Part shown: positions 7,943-17,397 of the stretch, one piece after another
How the letters are laid out: every line of letters starts with the position of its first letter
Position numbering within the stretch: the first letter of the stretch is position 1
Source of the DNA: Actinomycetota bacterium
GTDB taxonomy: Bacteria > Actinomycetota > Acidimicrobiia > Acidimicrobiales > Ilumatobacteraceae
Assembly: GCA_030645495.1 (NCBI GenBank)
Contig: JAUSLV010000026.1
Coordinates: forward strand, 216,001 to 280,000
Direction: 5' to 3'
DNA length: 64,000 bases
The notes under the pieces: generated by a model
What the model saw: only the letters and a program-made list of their open reading frames with translations
What the model was told of the DNA's origin: nothing
Databases searched by the model: none
Position numbers and translations under genes: made by a program

Positions 7943-8696
7943 CGCTGATCAGCTTGCGCAGCTTGACCCACAGCTTGTCGAACACCTCGGCCACGTCGGC
8001 GGCGCGGGCGCCGTAGCCGTGGATCGGGGTGCGCTCACCGAGCGCCTGGTTGACGATCACCCGCTGCGGGATCACCGGCTGCCACACGGCCTTCTTACCG
8101 ACGATGCGAGTGAGTTCGTCGTAGCGACGGTCGGCCTCGGCGCTCACCGGTGGCACGCGGTTGACGACCACGCCGGCGAGCTCGAGCTCTGGGTTGTGCT
8201 CGTCCCACACCTGGTCGACGAGATCGGCGACGGCGGCGATGCCGCGCAGGCTCAGCTCGGACGGCTCGACCACGATCAGCGCATGGTCGGCGGCCGTGAG
8301 GCCGGCAGTGGTGAGTGCGCCCAGCGACGGTGGGCAGTCGATGAGCACGACGTCGTAGTCGTCGGCGACTTCGGCGAGGGCCGTGCGCAACCTGGTGGGG
8401 TTGCCACCGTGGTCTCTCGACAGCAGGGTCGGCGACGACGGCAGCACCCACACGTTCTCGCCCCAGTCGGAAGGTTGGATGACACGCGCTGCGGGCGTGC
8501 GGCTCATCACGTCGGCCACCGATTCCTCCACCTCGCGGGGGTCGACGCCGAGCACCCAGGTACTGGAGCCCTGAGGGTCGAGATCGACCACCAACACGCG
8601 GTGGCCGGCCACCTGCGCGGCGGAGGCGAGGCCGAGAGCGACGGTGGTCTTACCCACCCCACCCTTCTGGTTCAGGACTGCGACGATGCGACCCAT
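7938..8696 (-). CDS. ParA/MinD-type ATPase, orphan
   Basis: A 252-residue deviant Walker A ATPase. KGGVGKTT is at 11-18 with the signature lysine, the Walker A' strand is VDLDPQGSST, and Walker B is VLIDCPPSLG. The family partitions DNA or positions cellular cargo. No parB or parS-like gene lies nearby, so the cargo is unknown and this may not be the chromosomal ParA. The gene starts inside the end of the upstream GH13 glucosidase, with 25 bases of overlap on the same strand, so the two are transcribed together although they have no obvious shared pathway. Confidence 0.9.
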   Translation of the reverse strand: MGRIVAVLNQKGGVGKTTVALGLASAAQVAGHRVLVVDLDPQGSSTWVLGVDPREVEESVADVMSRTPAARVIQPSDWGENVWVLPSSPTLLSRDHGGNPTRLRTALAEVADDYDVVLIDCPPSLGALTTAGLTAADHALIVVEPSELSLRGIAAVADLVDQVWDEHNPELELAGVVVNRVPPVSAEADRRYDELTRIVGKKAVWQPVIPQRVIVNQALGERTPIHGYGARAADVAEVFDKLWVKLRKLISG

Positions 8697-10276
8697 GTGT
8701 CCATGCTCTCACGTCTGCAGGCCACCCACGCCACGCGGGGCGGAAGTCGTGCCGCGACGGTGGTGCCCTCCAACGCAGGATCGCTGCAGATCACGATCAT
8801 GGCACCCTCCATTCCGGCGGGTGTGGGATGGGTTTCGTCGGTGGGATTGACGTAGGTGAACCATTCGTCGCCCTCGGCCGACCGCCGCCAGGCCAGCAGG
8901 CCGTCGGTGCCCGGCAGCATCGTGAAGGCACCGGACTGCAGCGCGGGCGTGGTGCGACGAAGCTGCAGTAGACGCCGATAGAAGTGCAGCATCGAGCCCT
9001 CGTCGAGCATCTGCGCGGCAACGTTGCGTGTGTCGGCCTCGGGTGCGAACGGTAGCCACGGGTCCGCGGCCCAACCGTGGAGTGGGTCGCCGTTCCAGGG
9101 GATCGGCGCCCGGCAGCCGTCGCGCAGGCCGGGGTCGACCACCCGCTCCGGCGGCACGTCGGCATCGACCAGCCCGAGCTCTTCGCCCTGGTAGATGAAC
9201 GGCGTGCCAGGCAGTGTGAGCAGCATGATCGCCGCCATCCGCGCATCGGTCTCGCGGCCGCCATAGCGCTGGCGGTGACGGGGCACGTCGTGGTTGGACA
9301 GTACCCAGGTGGGCCACGCGCCTCGGTCGGCCAGTAGCTCGGTGGTGTGCAGGATCCGGTTGCGCAGTTCGGCGGGGTCGAACGGCGCCCACAGGAAGCG
9401 GAAGTTGAAACTGAGGTGCAGTTCGGGTGCCTCGGCAGTGCCGTAGTACTCGGCCATCGCCGCTTCGTCCAGCAGGTACACCTCGCCCACGCTCACCCGC
9501 TCGCCGGGGCCGTACTCGTCGAGCACCGCTCTGATGCGGCGCAGACGGTCGTGGGTGATCGGCTGGTCGTTGAACGGCACGTGCCCCCACACCTTCTCGG
9601 CGCACACCGCCGGGTCGGGCAGCGCGAGGTCCTTGCCGATCAGGTGCACCACGTCCATGCGGAAGCCGTCGACGCCGCGATCCAGCCAGTAGCGCAGCGT
9701 GTCGTGCATCGCCGCTTCCACCTCGGGGTTGTCCCAGTTCAGGTCGGGCTGCTCCTTCAAGAAGCAACGCAGGTAGTACTGCCCGCGCCCGTCGTCGTAC
9801 TGCCATGCGGCCTCGCCCTTGGGGAACGAGGCGAGCCAGTTGTTCGCCGGTTCGTCGCGCCATACGTACCAGTCGGCCTTCGGGTTGGTGCGGTCGCGGC
9901 GGCTCTCCTGGAACCATGGGTGCTGGTCGCTGGTGTGGTTGGGCACCCAGTCGAGCAGCACCTTGATGTCGTGCGCATGGGCGGTTGCCAGCAGCTCGTC
10001 GAAGTCGGCGAGCGTGCCGAACGACGGGTCGATCGCGCAGAAGTCGGCCACGTCGTAGCCGAAGTCGGCCATCGGTGACACGAACACGGGCGACAACCAC
10101 ACCGCGTCGACACCCAGCCAGGCCAAGTGAGCGATGTGCTCGCGAAACCCGGCGAGTGTGCCCACCCCTGGGTGCGGGCCGGGGTGGCCGGCCGACTCGG
10201 CGAACGAGCGGGGATACACCTGGTAGATGGTGGCGCGCTGCCACCACGTGGGGTCGGGTGTGCGATGGATCTGCAT
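8672..10276 (-). CDS. Glycoside hydrolase family 13 alpha-glucosidase
   Basis: A 534-residue GH13 enzyme of the oligo-1,6-/alpha-glucosidase type, cytosolic (no signal peptide). Family regions in order are WWQRATIYQVYPRSFAES, then LDWVPNHTSDQHPWF, then DGFRMDVVHLI with the nucleophile Asp, VGEVYL with the acid/base Glu, and LSNHDVPRH with the transition-state Asp. It would hydrolyse alpha-glucosidic oligosaccharides such as maltose or isomaltose series; linkage preference is not certain. The ATG at 10276 is preceded by TAAGGT, 8 bases upstream on the minus strand. The last 25 bases overlap the ParA gene. Confidence 0.92.
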   Translation of the reverse strand: MQIHRTPDPTWWQRATIYQVYPRSFAESAGHPGPHPGVGTLAGFREHIAHLAWLGVDAVWLSPVFVSPMADFGYDVADFCAIDPSFGTLADFDELLATAHAHDIKVLLDWVPNHTSDQHPWFQESRRDRTNPKADWYVWRDEPANNWLASFPKGEAAWQYDDGRGQYYLRCFLKEQPDLNWDNPEVEAAMHDTLRYWLDRGVDGFRMDVVHLIGKDLALPDPAVCAEKVWGHVPFNDQPITHDRLRRIRAVLDEYGPGERVSVGEVYLLDEAAMAEYYGTAEAPELHLSFNFRFLWAPFDPAELRNRILHTTELLADRGAWPTWVLSNHDVPRHRQRYGGRETDARMAAIMLLTLPGTPFIYQGEELGLVDADVPPERVVDPGLRDGCRAPIPWNGDPLHGWAADPWLPFAPEADTRNVAAQMLDEGSMLHFYRRLLQLRRTTPALQSGAFTMLPGTDGLLAWRRSAEGDEWFTYVNPTDETHPTPAGMEGAMIVICSDPALEGTTVAARLPPRVAWVACRRESMDTWVASSQS

Positions 10277-10284
10277 GAACGCTC

Positions 10285-10290
10285 ACCTTA
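10285..10290 (-). promoter_or_regulatory. Predicted -10 of the GH13-parA operon
   Basis: TAAGGT on the minus strand ends 8 bases upstream of the ATG at 10276. An AGGTGA segment overlaps it and could also serve as ribosome binding site. Confidence 0.45.
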
Positions 10291-10344
10291 GGTCCCGCTC
10301 TTTCCGAACCCGAGCCGATAGAGTGACCTGCAATGTCAACTCTC

Positions 10345-10350
10345 TAGGTT
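10345..10350 (+). promoter_or_regulatory. Predicted -10 upstream of the small charged protein gene
   Basis: TAGGTT lies 13 bases before the GTG at 10364, leaving a short leader that contains a GGGAG ribosome-binding sequence. Confidence 0.4.
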
Positions 10351-10363
10351 CGGGAGCCCTACT

Positions 10364-10549
10364 GTGAAGAAGGGTCGTCACCGTCGCTTCGAAGAAGCGC
10401 GGAAACTCAAGCAGGCCGGTCCCAGTGCATTCGATCTGGGTCTCGGCGGCAGCGATCAGCGTCACAACACCGAAGATGACCAGTACGCCGCTCTGGCGGA
10501 GAAGTACGGGGTCACCTTCGACGAGGACGACGACGAGTCAGACGACTGA
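10364..10549 (+). CDS. Small highly charged protein, unknown function
   Basis: A 61-residue protein with a basic N-terminal third (MKKGRHRRFEEARKLKQ) and a strongly acidic tail (VTFDEDDDESDD). No recognised domain, membrane segment or cysteine is present. It has its own GTG start with GGGAG upstream and a TAGGTT -10, and it sits between the divergent glucosidase gene and typA, 51 bp before typA. Its polarised charge resembles small ribosome- or nucleic-acid-associated proteins, but that is only an analogy. I judge it a real gene from its promoter context and clean composition, at moderate confidence. Confidence 0.6.
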   Translation: MKKGRHRRFEEARKLKQAGPSAFDLGLGGSDQRHNTEDDQYAALAEKYGVTFDEDDDESDD

Positions 10550-10600
10550 TCCTTCTCTGCGTGGCCACTGAACCTGGCAACTACTGAAGAGCCCGGTTCC

Positions 10601-12451
<1,851 letters not shown>

Positions 12452-12472
12452 GCGACTGGCGCTCCTCCTGAG

Positions 12473-12521
12473 GTTTGTGGCACGCCGCAGACGGACGTTT
12501 TGTCCGTGGCGTGCCGCAAAT
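12473..12521 (+). repeat. 49-bp palindromic repeat, copy A (plus orientation)
   Basis: A long imperfect hairpin. The left arm GTTTGTGGCACGCC pairs with GGCGTGCCGCAAA, and an inner ACGGAC/GTCCGT stem closes on a T-rich loop. It has the same length, and the same terminal 12-mer GTTTGTGGCACG and GTGGCGTGCC block, as the inverse complement of the copies at 13382 and 13444. Copy A lies 8 bp past the stop of the DUF559 gene. Confidence 0.8.
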
Positions 12522-12529
12522 CCGCTGGA

Positions 12530-13339
12530 TCAGGCGGCGCGGATCCCCGACAACGCCGCCACGGTGTCGGCCACCACCGTGGCTGGATGCTGCACCACCA
12601 TGGCGTAGGGGAACTGGATCACGAGGTAGCCGCTGAGTGTGAGGCGATTCGCCCGCTCAGCGTCGACGCGCAACTGCATCTCGGTGCGGTGGTATCGATA
12701 GCCCAGCAGCTCCACCACGACGCGGGTGCCCGGGAAGTGGCAGTCCACCCTGATGAGATGGCCGTCGCGCTTGCCGAGCGCGACCTGGGTGTCGGGTCGG
12801 GGTAACCCGTGCTCGGCCAGCAGTTCCAGGTATCGACGCTCCAGCCACGAGTGGCCGCCACGCGATGCTTCGACGCCTTCGATGACGGCGAGGAGCTTCG
12901 GTATCCCGTGTCGGCCGCTGCGGCGCAGGTCGGCGATGCGAGTGTGCAGGAACGTCTCGTTAGTCTGGCCATCGCGCAACGCACCGTCGAGCGCAGCCGT
13001 GAGCGCCCGCGGCGTCTCCGTGGCCGCGAGGTCGATCAGCGTGCGGGTGGGTGACGTGACGGGCAGTCCCCATACCGTCTCGATGTCGATCGCCGGAAGG
13101 TACAGCGAGCGGTGGACGTAGTGGCCGACACGATGGCGATTGGTGCTGCGGTGCACCACGAAGTGGTAGGGCCGCTGGGGCCGATAGCCGTCGAACGAGT
13201 GCAGGCCGGCGGCGAGGCGGTTGGCACACCACACGTCGGGATGCAACCCGTCCAGTAGTTCCTGGATCTCGGTGAAGCGTTGATGGGACAGCGGAGGCTT
13301 CGAGCCTCGATGGTCGAGATGAAACAGTTCATCAGCCAT
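12530..13339 (-). CDS. DUF559/Vsr-like endonuclease-domain protein with AbiEi-like N-terminus
   Basis: A 269-residue protein. The N-terminal half resembles the AbiEi-type winged-helix/antitoxin region common in actinobacteria (WGLPVTSPTRTLIDLAATE near 90-108). The C-terminal part resembles the DUF559 PD-(D/E)XK nuclease fold: SWLERRYLELLAEHGLPRPD, then RVDCHFPGTRVVVELLGYRYH, then a helix and GYLVIQFPYAMV. The usual 'ELDG..yH' is here ELLGYRYH, so catalytic competence is uncertain. No neighbour shares an operon with it. The gene is bracketed by inverted copies of a 49-bp palindromic repeat (12473-12521 and 13382-13495), which hints at a mobile or selfish cassette. A defence or DNA-processing role is inference. 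Confidence 0.75.
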   Translation of the reverse strand: MADELFHLDHRGSKPPLSHQRFTEIQELLDGLHPDVWCANRLAAGLHSFDGYRPQRPYHFVVHRSTNRHRVGHYVHRSLYLPAIDIETVWGLPVTSPTRTLIDLAATETPRALTAALDGALRDGQTNETFLHTRIADLRRSGRHGIPKLLAVIEGVEASRGGHSWLERRYLELLAEHGLPRPDTQVALGKRDGHLIRVDCHFPGTRVVVELLGYRYHRTEMQLRVDAERANRLTLSGYLVIQFPYAMVVQHPATVVADTVAALSGIRAA

Positions 13340-13381
13340 CCGCCGGAGTCAATCGCCCCGCTCCCCATCTCCCACCCCCAA

Positions 13382-13433
13382 GTTTCGGGCACGCCACAGC
13401 CGTACATGCCGTTTGTGTCGTGCCACAAACGAG
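13382..13433 (-). repeat. Palindromic repeat copy B (minus orientation)
   Basis: A 52-bp unit repeated with 3 mismatches at 13444-13495 (period 62). The arms GTTTCGGGCACGCCACA and TGTGTCGTGCCACAAAC pair at 14 of 17 positions. An inner perfect stem GTTTGTG/CACAAAC encloses TCGTGC. It is the inverse-orientation relative of the repeat at 12473-12521. Confidence 0.85.
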
Positions 13434-13443
13434 GAGCGGTGAG

Positions 13444-13495
13444 GTTTCGGGCACGCCACAGGCGTACGTGTCGTTTGTGTCGTGCCACAAACGAG
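13444..13495 (-). repeat. Palindromic repeat copy C (minus orientation)
   Basis: Second tandem copy of the unit at 13382-13433, differing at three central bases. It abuts a G-rich tract starting at 13495. Confidence 0.85.
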
Positions 13496-13549
13496 GGGGG
13501 GGAGGGGAGGGGGCGGGGGCGGGGGCGGGTCGAGCGGGGCGGGGCGGGT
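13495..13549 (+). repeat. G-tract with G-quadruplex potential
   Basis: Runs of 3-8 consecutive G separated by single A, C or T residues, including three GGGGGC units, lie between the repeats and the Cys-rich gene. Many combinations of four G-runs could form a quadruplex on the plus strand, which is the template strand for both flanking minus-strand genes. Confidence 0.7.
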
Positions 13550-13563
13550 GTAGCGGGCGGCGA

Positions 13564-14277
13564 TCAGCGCTTGACGGAGGGGTGGGGGAGCGGGGTCCAC
13601 TTCTTGCGCTCGAGCAGCTCGACCAGCTGGTCGTGCACCTCTTGGCCCACCATCTCGATGATCTCGTCGCGCAGGTACTGGTAGGTGGGCTTGGTGCCCA
13701 CGAACGCGAGGTGATCGTCGGTGCACCACCAGTGGAACTCGTGGCCACCGGCACCCCAGTCGCGGCGCTTCCACTCGCGCAGGGTGGAGGTCACGTAGCC
13801 GTGTTCGTCGGTGTGTTCCTCCAGGCGCAGCGGCAGCTGCCAGCACACGTCGGGCTTCCAGTCCATCGGCCGTTCGCCCAACTCGATCGCAGCGATGTGA
13901 AACGCGCAGCCCTCGCCGCCTTCGAACCCGGGGCGGTTGAGGAAGATGCACGCGTCGTCCACCAACCGTGTGGTGGTGACGCCGTCCTCCACGCCGAAGA
14001 TGCCGCCGGCCTTGCCCCGTTTCTTGAACTGCCAGTGGTGCTTTTTCAGGCGGGCCGACGAGCGCACGACGGTCTGGATGTCGTCGTCGTCGACGAAGTG
14101 CGCGCCATAGCTGCAGCACCCCTGGCCCATGTGGGACGCGTCGGCGTCGAGGATGCCCATGCAGCCTGCGCCGTAGATGCAACTCCAGTTGCTGCGCAGG
14201 AAGGTGGCGTCGAACACCCACGTGCGCTGCGTGTGTTCATCCTCGAAACTGATCCATTCGTGAAGGTCGATCGGCAC
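13564..14277 (-). CDS. Cysteine-rich YkgJ-like (metal cluster) conserved protein
   Basis: A 237-residue soluble protein with cysteines spaced like a zinc or iron-sulfur chelating cluster: SCIYGAGCMG, GQGCCSYGAHF, DACIFLN, GEGCAFH, DVCWQLP and HWWCTDD. The CC pair followed by C-I-F-L and C-x-F-H resembles the YkgJ/DUF3109 pattern. Function is unknown. An ATG at 14340 would overlap the alaS ATG head to head. I prefer the GTG at 14277 because TAGCGT on the minus strand ends 8 bases before it, matching the leaderless pattern seen elsewhere here, and this leaves 61 bp between the divergent genes. Confidence 0.75.
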   Translation of the reverse strand: MPIDLHEWISFEDEHTQRTWVFDATFLRSNWSCIYGAGCMGILDADASHMGQGCCSYGAHFVDDDDIQTVVRSSARLKKHHWQFKKRGKAGGIFGVEDGVTTTRLVDDACIFLNRPGFEGGEGCAFHIAAIELGERPMDWKPDVCWQLPLRLEEHTDEHGYVTSTLREWKRRDWGAGGHEFHWWCTDDHLAFVGTKPTYQYLRDEIIEMVGQEVHDQLVELLERKKWTPLPHPSVKR

Positions 14278-14285
14278 GGATGGCG

Positions 14286-14291
14286 ACGCTA
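14286..14291 (-). promoter_or_regulatory. Predicted leaderless -10 for the Cys-rich gene
   Basis: TAGCGT on the minus strand ends 8 bases before the GTG at 14277, and decides that start over the ATG at 14340. Confidence 0.5.
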
Positions 14292-14323
14292 CCAATACAA
14301 GGTCGCCGAAGGTGCCTGTTCGG

Positions 14324-14329
14324 TAGGCT
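14324..14329 (+). promoter_or_regulatory. Predicted -10 for alaS
   Basis: TAGGCT ends 9 bases before the alaS ATG, giving a leader of only a few bases. Confidence 0.5.
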
Positions 14330-14338
14330 GGTTCCTCC

Positions 14339-16960
14339 ATGGGTACGCCACCGCAGACCGCCGATCAGCTCCGTTCCACCTTCCTCGACTTCTTCGCGGC
14401 AAAGGCGCACGCGGTCGTGCCGTCGGCCAGCCTCATTCCCCACGACCCGACGGTGCTGTTCACCGTGGCCGGCATGGTGCCGTTCAAGCCCTACTTCGTG
14501 GGCGACGAGGTGCCGCCCTACAGCCGTGCCGTCAGCAGCCAGAAGTGTGCCCGCGCCGGTGGCAAGCACAACGACCTCGACGACGTCGGCCGCACCAAGC
14601 GCCACCTCGTGTTCTTCGAGATGCTCGGCAACTTCAGCTTCGGCGACTACTTCAAGAACGAGATCATCCCTTGGAGCTGGGAGCTCACCACCGAGACGTT
14701 CGGGCTCGACGGCGACCGCCTCTGGATCACGGTGCACGACAGCGACGACGAGGCAGAAGCGATCTGGCACGAGCAGGTCGGCGTGCCGATGAACCGCATC
14801 CAGCGCCTGGGCGACAAGGACAACTTCTGGCAGATGGGCGACACCGGTCCGTGCGGCCCGTGCAGCGAGATCCACATCGACCGCGGCCCGTCGTTCGGGC
14901 CGGAGGGCGGCCCGCTGCACGACCCGCAGGGCGACCGCTACATGGAGTTCTGGAACCTGGTGTTCATGCAGTACAACCAGGCCGCCGACGGCAGCCGCAC
15001 GCTGCTGCCCAAGCCCTCCATCGACACCGGCCTCGGCCTCGAGCGGATGCTCTGCCTGCTGCAGGGTGTGGATGCGGTGTGGGAGACCAGCCTGATGCAG
15101 CCGTTGGTCGACCAGGCGTGCAGCCTCACCGGGCGCAGCTACCGCCCCGGCGATTACGACGATCGCGACAGCTTCTCCATGCGCGTGCTCGCCGAGCACG
15201 CTCGCTCGGCCGCGATGCTCGTCAACGACGGCGTGTTCCCCAGCAACGAGAACCGTGGCTATGTGTTGCGTCGCATCATCCGCCGGGCGGTGCGCTACGC
15301 CTACCTGCTGGGCACCGAGAAGCTGGTGATGCCGTCGCTGGTGAACACCGCGATCGACGTGATGGGCAATGCCTACCCCGACGTGCTCACCAACCGCGAC
15401 TTCATCACCGGTGTGCTCACCCGTGAGGAAGAGCGCTTCCGCCAGACGCTGAAGACCGGCCTCGGCATCCTCGAAGACGAGCTCACCACGCACACCGACG
15501 AGCTGCCCGGGGGCACGGCCTTCCTGCTGCACGACACCTACGGCTTCCCGCTCGAACTCACCGAGGAGATCGCCGGCGAACGTGGCGTGAAGATCGACGG
15601 TGCCGGCTTCCAGGCCGAGATGAAGGCCCAGCGCGAGCGGGCCAAGGCCGGTCGCAAGGGTGCCGCGGACGGTGCCTCGCTCGACGGCTACCGCGAGGTG
15701 GTGGAACACCACGGAACCACAACGTTCGTGGGCTACACCGACGACACCATCGATGCCACCGTGTTGGCGGTGCTGCCGGGGGCCACCGATGCCTTTGGCG
15801 ACGAGACCGTGGAGATCTTCCTCGACCGCACGCCGTTCTACGCCGAGGCCGGCGGCCAAGTCGGCGACACCGGCACGATCCGCACCGGCGGTGGCGTGGC
15901 CGAGGTGCTCGACACCACGTACGCGCTGCCGGGCTTGCGCCGGCACACGGCCCGCATCGTCAACGGCGAGGTCCTCGCCGGCGACACCGCCACGGCAGCG
16001 ATCGATGTCGATCGCCGCAACGCGATCCGTCGCAACCACACCGGCACGCACATCCTCCACCACGCGCTGCGCAAGGTGTTGGGCGAGCACGTGAAGCAGG
16101 CCGGCTCGATGGTCGGTCCCGATCGCCTGCGCTTCGACTTCAGCCACTATGCCGCCCTCACCGCCGACGAGATCGCCCAGATCGAGGCGATCGCCAACGC
16201 TGAAACGCTGGCGAACGCGCCAGCTCGTGCCTTCGAGACCACCAAGGACGAAGCCACTGCGCTGGGGGCGATCGCGTTCTTCGGCGACAAGTACGGCGAC
16301 ATCGTGCGCGTGCTCGAAGTGGGCAACTCGATCGAATTGTGCGGTGGTACCCACGTCAGCGCGGCCGGCGACATCGGGCTCGTGAAGGTGGTCAGCGAGG
16401 CCAGTATCGGCAGCAACCTGCGGCGCATCGAGGCCGTCACCGGCACGAACTCCGTGGCACTGCTGCAGCGCGACGAAGCACTGATCAGCGAGACCGCCCG
16501 CCTCGTGGGCTCCGCGGCAGATGATCTCCTGGCCGGCGTGCAACGTCGGCTCGACGAGATCAAGGCGCTGCAGGACGAAGTGAAGCTGCTGCGCGGCAAG
16601 CTGGCCACCGGGCAGGCGGGCGAGCTGGCTGCCGATGCGACCAACGGTCGGGTTGTGGCTCGCGTCGACGGCTTGTCGCCGGGCGACCTGCGCGACCTGG
16701 CGATTGCGGTGCGCCAGCAGGCGGGTGTCGAGATCGTGGTGCTCGGCGGCATCAGCGACACCGGCGGCGTCTCGCTGGTTGCCGCGGTCACCCCGGCCAG
16801 CGGCCGCGTGGCCGGCGACCTCATCAAGGACGCGGCGAAGGCCGTGGGCGGTGGCGGCGGTGGCAAGGGCGACATTGCGACCGCCGGTGGAAAGAACGCC
16901 GCTGGCCTCGACGAAGCGCTGCGCATCGCTGGGGCCGCAGCGGCCGGAAGCTCCGAGTAG
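14339..16960 (+). CDS. alaS: Alanyl-tRNA synthetase
   Basis: An 873-residue class II synthetase charging tRNA-Ala. The catalytic core has HNDLDDVGRTKRHLVFFEML and GNFSFGDYFK, with DTGLGLERM as motif 3. The editing domain carries the zinc-binding HTGTHILH and the distal CGGTHV. A coiled-coil and DHHA1-like C-terminal domain ends with a Gly-rich segment (VGGGGGGKGD) typical of AlaRS. Full length. It is followed by ruvX 14 bases downstream, the standard alaS-ruvX-mltG-aro arrangement of actinobacteria. Confidence 0.97.
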   Translation: MGTPPQTADQLRSTFLDFFAAKAHAVVPSASLIPHDPTVLFTVAGMVPFKPYFVGDEVPPYSRAVSSQKCARAGGKHNDLDDVGRTKRHLVFFEMLGNFSFGDYFKNEIIPWSWELTTETFGLDGDRLWITVHDSDDEAEAIWHEQVGVPMNRIQRLGDKDNFWQMGDTGPCGPCSEIHIDRGPSFGPEGGPLHDPQGDRYMEFWNLVFMQYNQAADGSRTLLPKPSIDTGLGLERMLCLLQGVDAVWETSLMQPLVDQACSLTGRSYRPGDYDDRDSFSMRVLAEHARSAAMLVNDGVFPSNENRGYVLRRIIRRAVRYAYLLGTEKLVMPSLVNTAIDVMGNAYPDVLTNRDFITGVLTREEERFRQTLKTGLGILEDELTTHTDELPGGTAFLLHDTYGFPLELTEEIAGERGVKIDGAGFQAEMKAQRERAKAGRKGAADGASLDGYREVVEHHGTTTFVGYTDDTIDATVLAVLPGATDAFGDETVEIFLDRTPFYAEAGGQVGDTGTIRTGGGVAEVLDTTYALPGLRRHTARIVNGEVLAGDTATAAIDVDRRNAIRRNHTGTHILHHALRKVLGEHVKQAGSMVGPDRLRFDFSHYAALTADEIAQIEAIANAETLANAPARAFETTKDEATALGAIAFFGDKYGDIVRVLEVGNSIELCGGTHVSAAGDIGLVKVVSEASIGSNLRRIEAVTGTNSVALLQRDEALISETARLVGSAADDLLAGVQRRLDEIKALQDEVKLLRGKLATGQAGELAADATNGRVVARVDGLSPGDLRDLAIAVRQQAGVEIVVLGGISDTGGVSLVAAVTPASGRVAGDLIKDAAKAVGGGGGGKGDIATAGGKNAAGLDEALRIAGAAAAGSSE

Positions 16961-16974
16961 GTAGGTCCCTCACC

Positions 16975-17397
16975 ATGCGTGCGCTCGGCATCGATCTCGG
17001 GTCCAAGCGCATCGGCATCGCGGTCAGCGACCGTTCGGGAACGATCGCATCACCGCTCACGGTGCTGCAGCGCACCGGCTCGCCTCGCCGCGACCACGAG
17101 GCCATCCGCACGCTCGCGGAGGAGGAAGAGGCCGAGCTGCTCGTGGTGGGCCTGCCCTTGAACATGAACGGTTCGTCGGGGTCCCAGGCCCAGGCTGCCG
17201 AGAAGGAGGCACAGGCCTTGGCTACGGTGGTGGGCGTGCCGGTCATCATGTTCGACGAGCGCCGCACCACGGTCACTGCCGACCGCGCCCTGATGGAGGC
17301 CAACATCGGTGCTCGCGAGCGCCGCAAGTACGTCGACAAGGTGGCCGCCGCGGTGATGCTGCAGACGTGGCTCGACTCGCGTGGTGGCCGCGCATGA
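16975..17397 (+). CDS. ruvX: RuvX/YqgF family RNase H-fold nuclease
   Basis: A 140-residue protein of the YqgF family (putative Holliday junction resolvase / pre-16S rRNA nuclease). The N-terminal LGIDLGSKRIGIAVSD contains the metal-binding Asp7. VVGLPLNMNGSSG and FDERRTTVTAD provide the other conserved acidic and substrate residues. Length is normal. It sits between alaS and mltG; its TGA overlaps the mltG ATG. Confidence 0.93.
   Translation: MRALGIDLGSKRIGIAVSDRSGTIASPLTVLQRTGSPRRDHEAIRTLAEEEEAELLVVGLPLNMNGSSGSQAQAAEKEAQALATVVGVPVIMFDERRTTVTADRALMEANIGARERRKYVDKVAAAVMLQTWLDSRGGRA

Noticed and set aside
13036..13488. 150-codon minus-strand frame with MARHKRHVRLWRARN-like repeats
   Set aside because: The repeated peptide is only the translation of the palindromic DNA repeats; the frame overlaps the DUF559 gene.
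13382..13495. Possible CRISPR array
   Set aside because: Only two units, with a 10-base gap between them, each internally palindromic, and no cas gene nearby. They belong to a palindromic repeat family.
14237..16543. 768-codon open frame antisense to alaS
   Set aside because: His/Ala/Val/Gly-biased shadow frame opposite a complete synthetase, with no domain signature. This is typical of GC-rich coding DNA.
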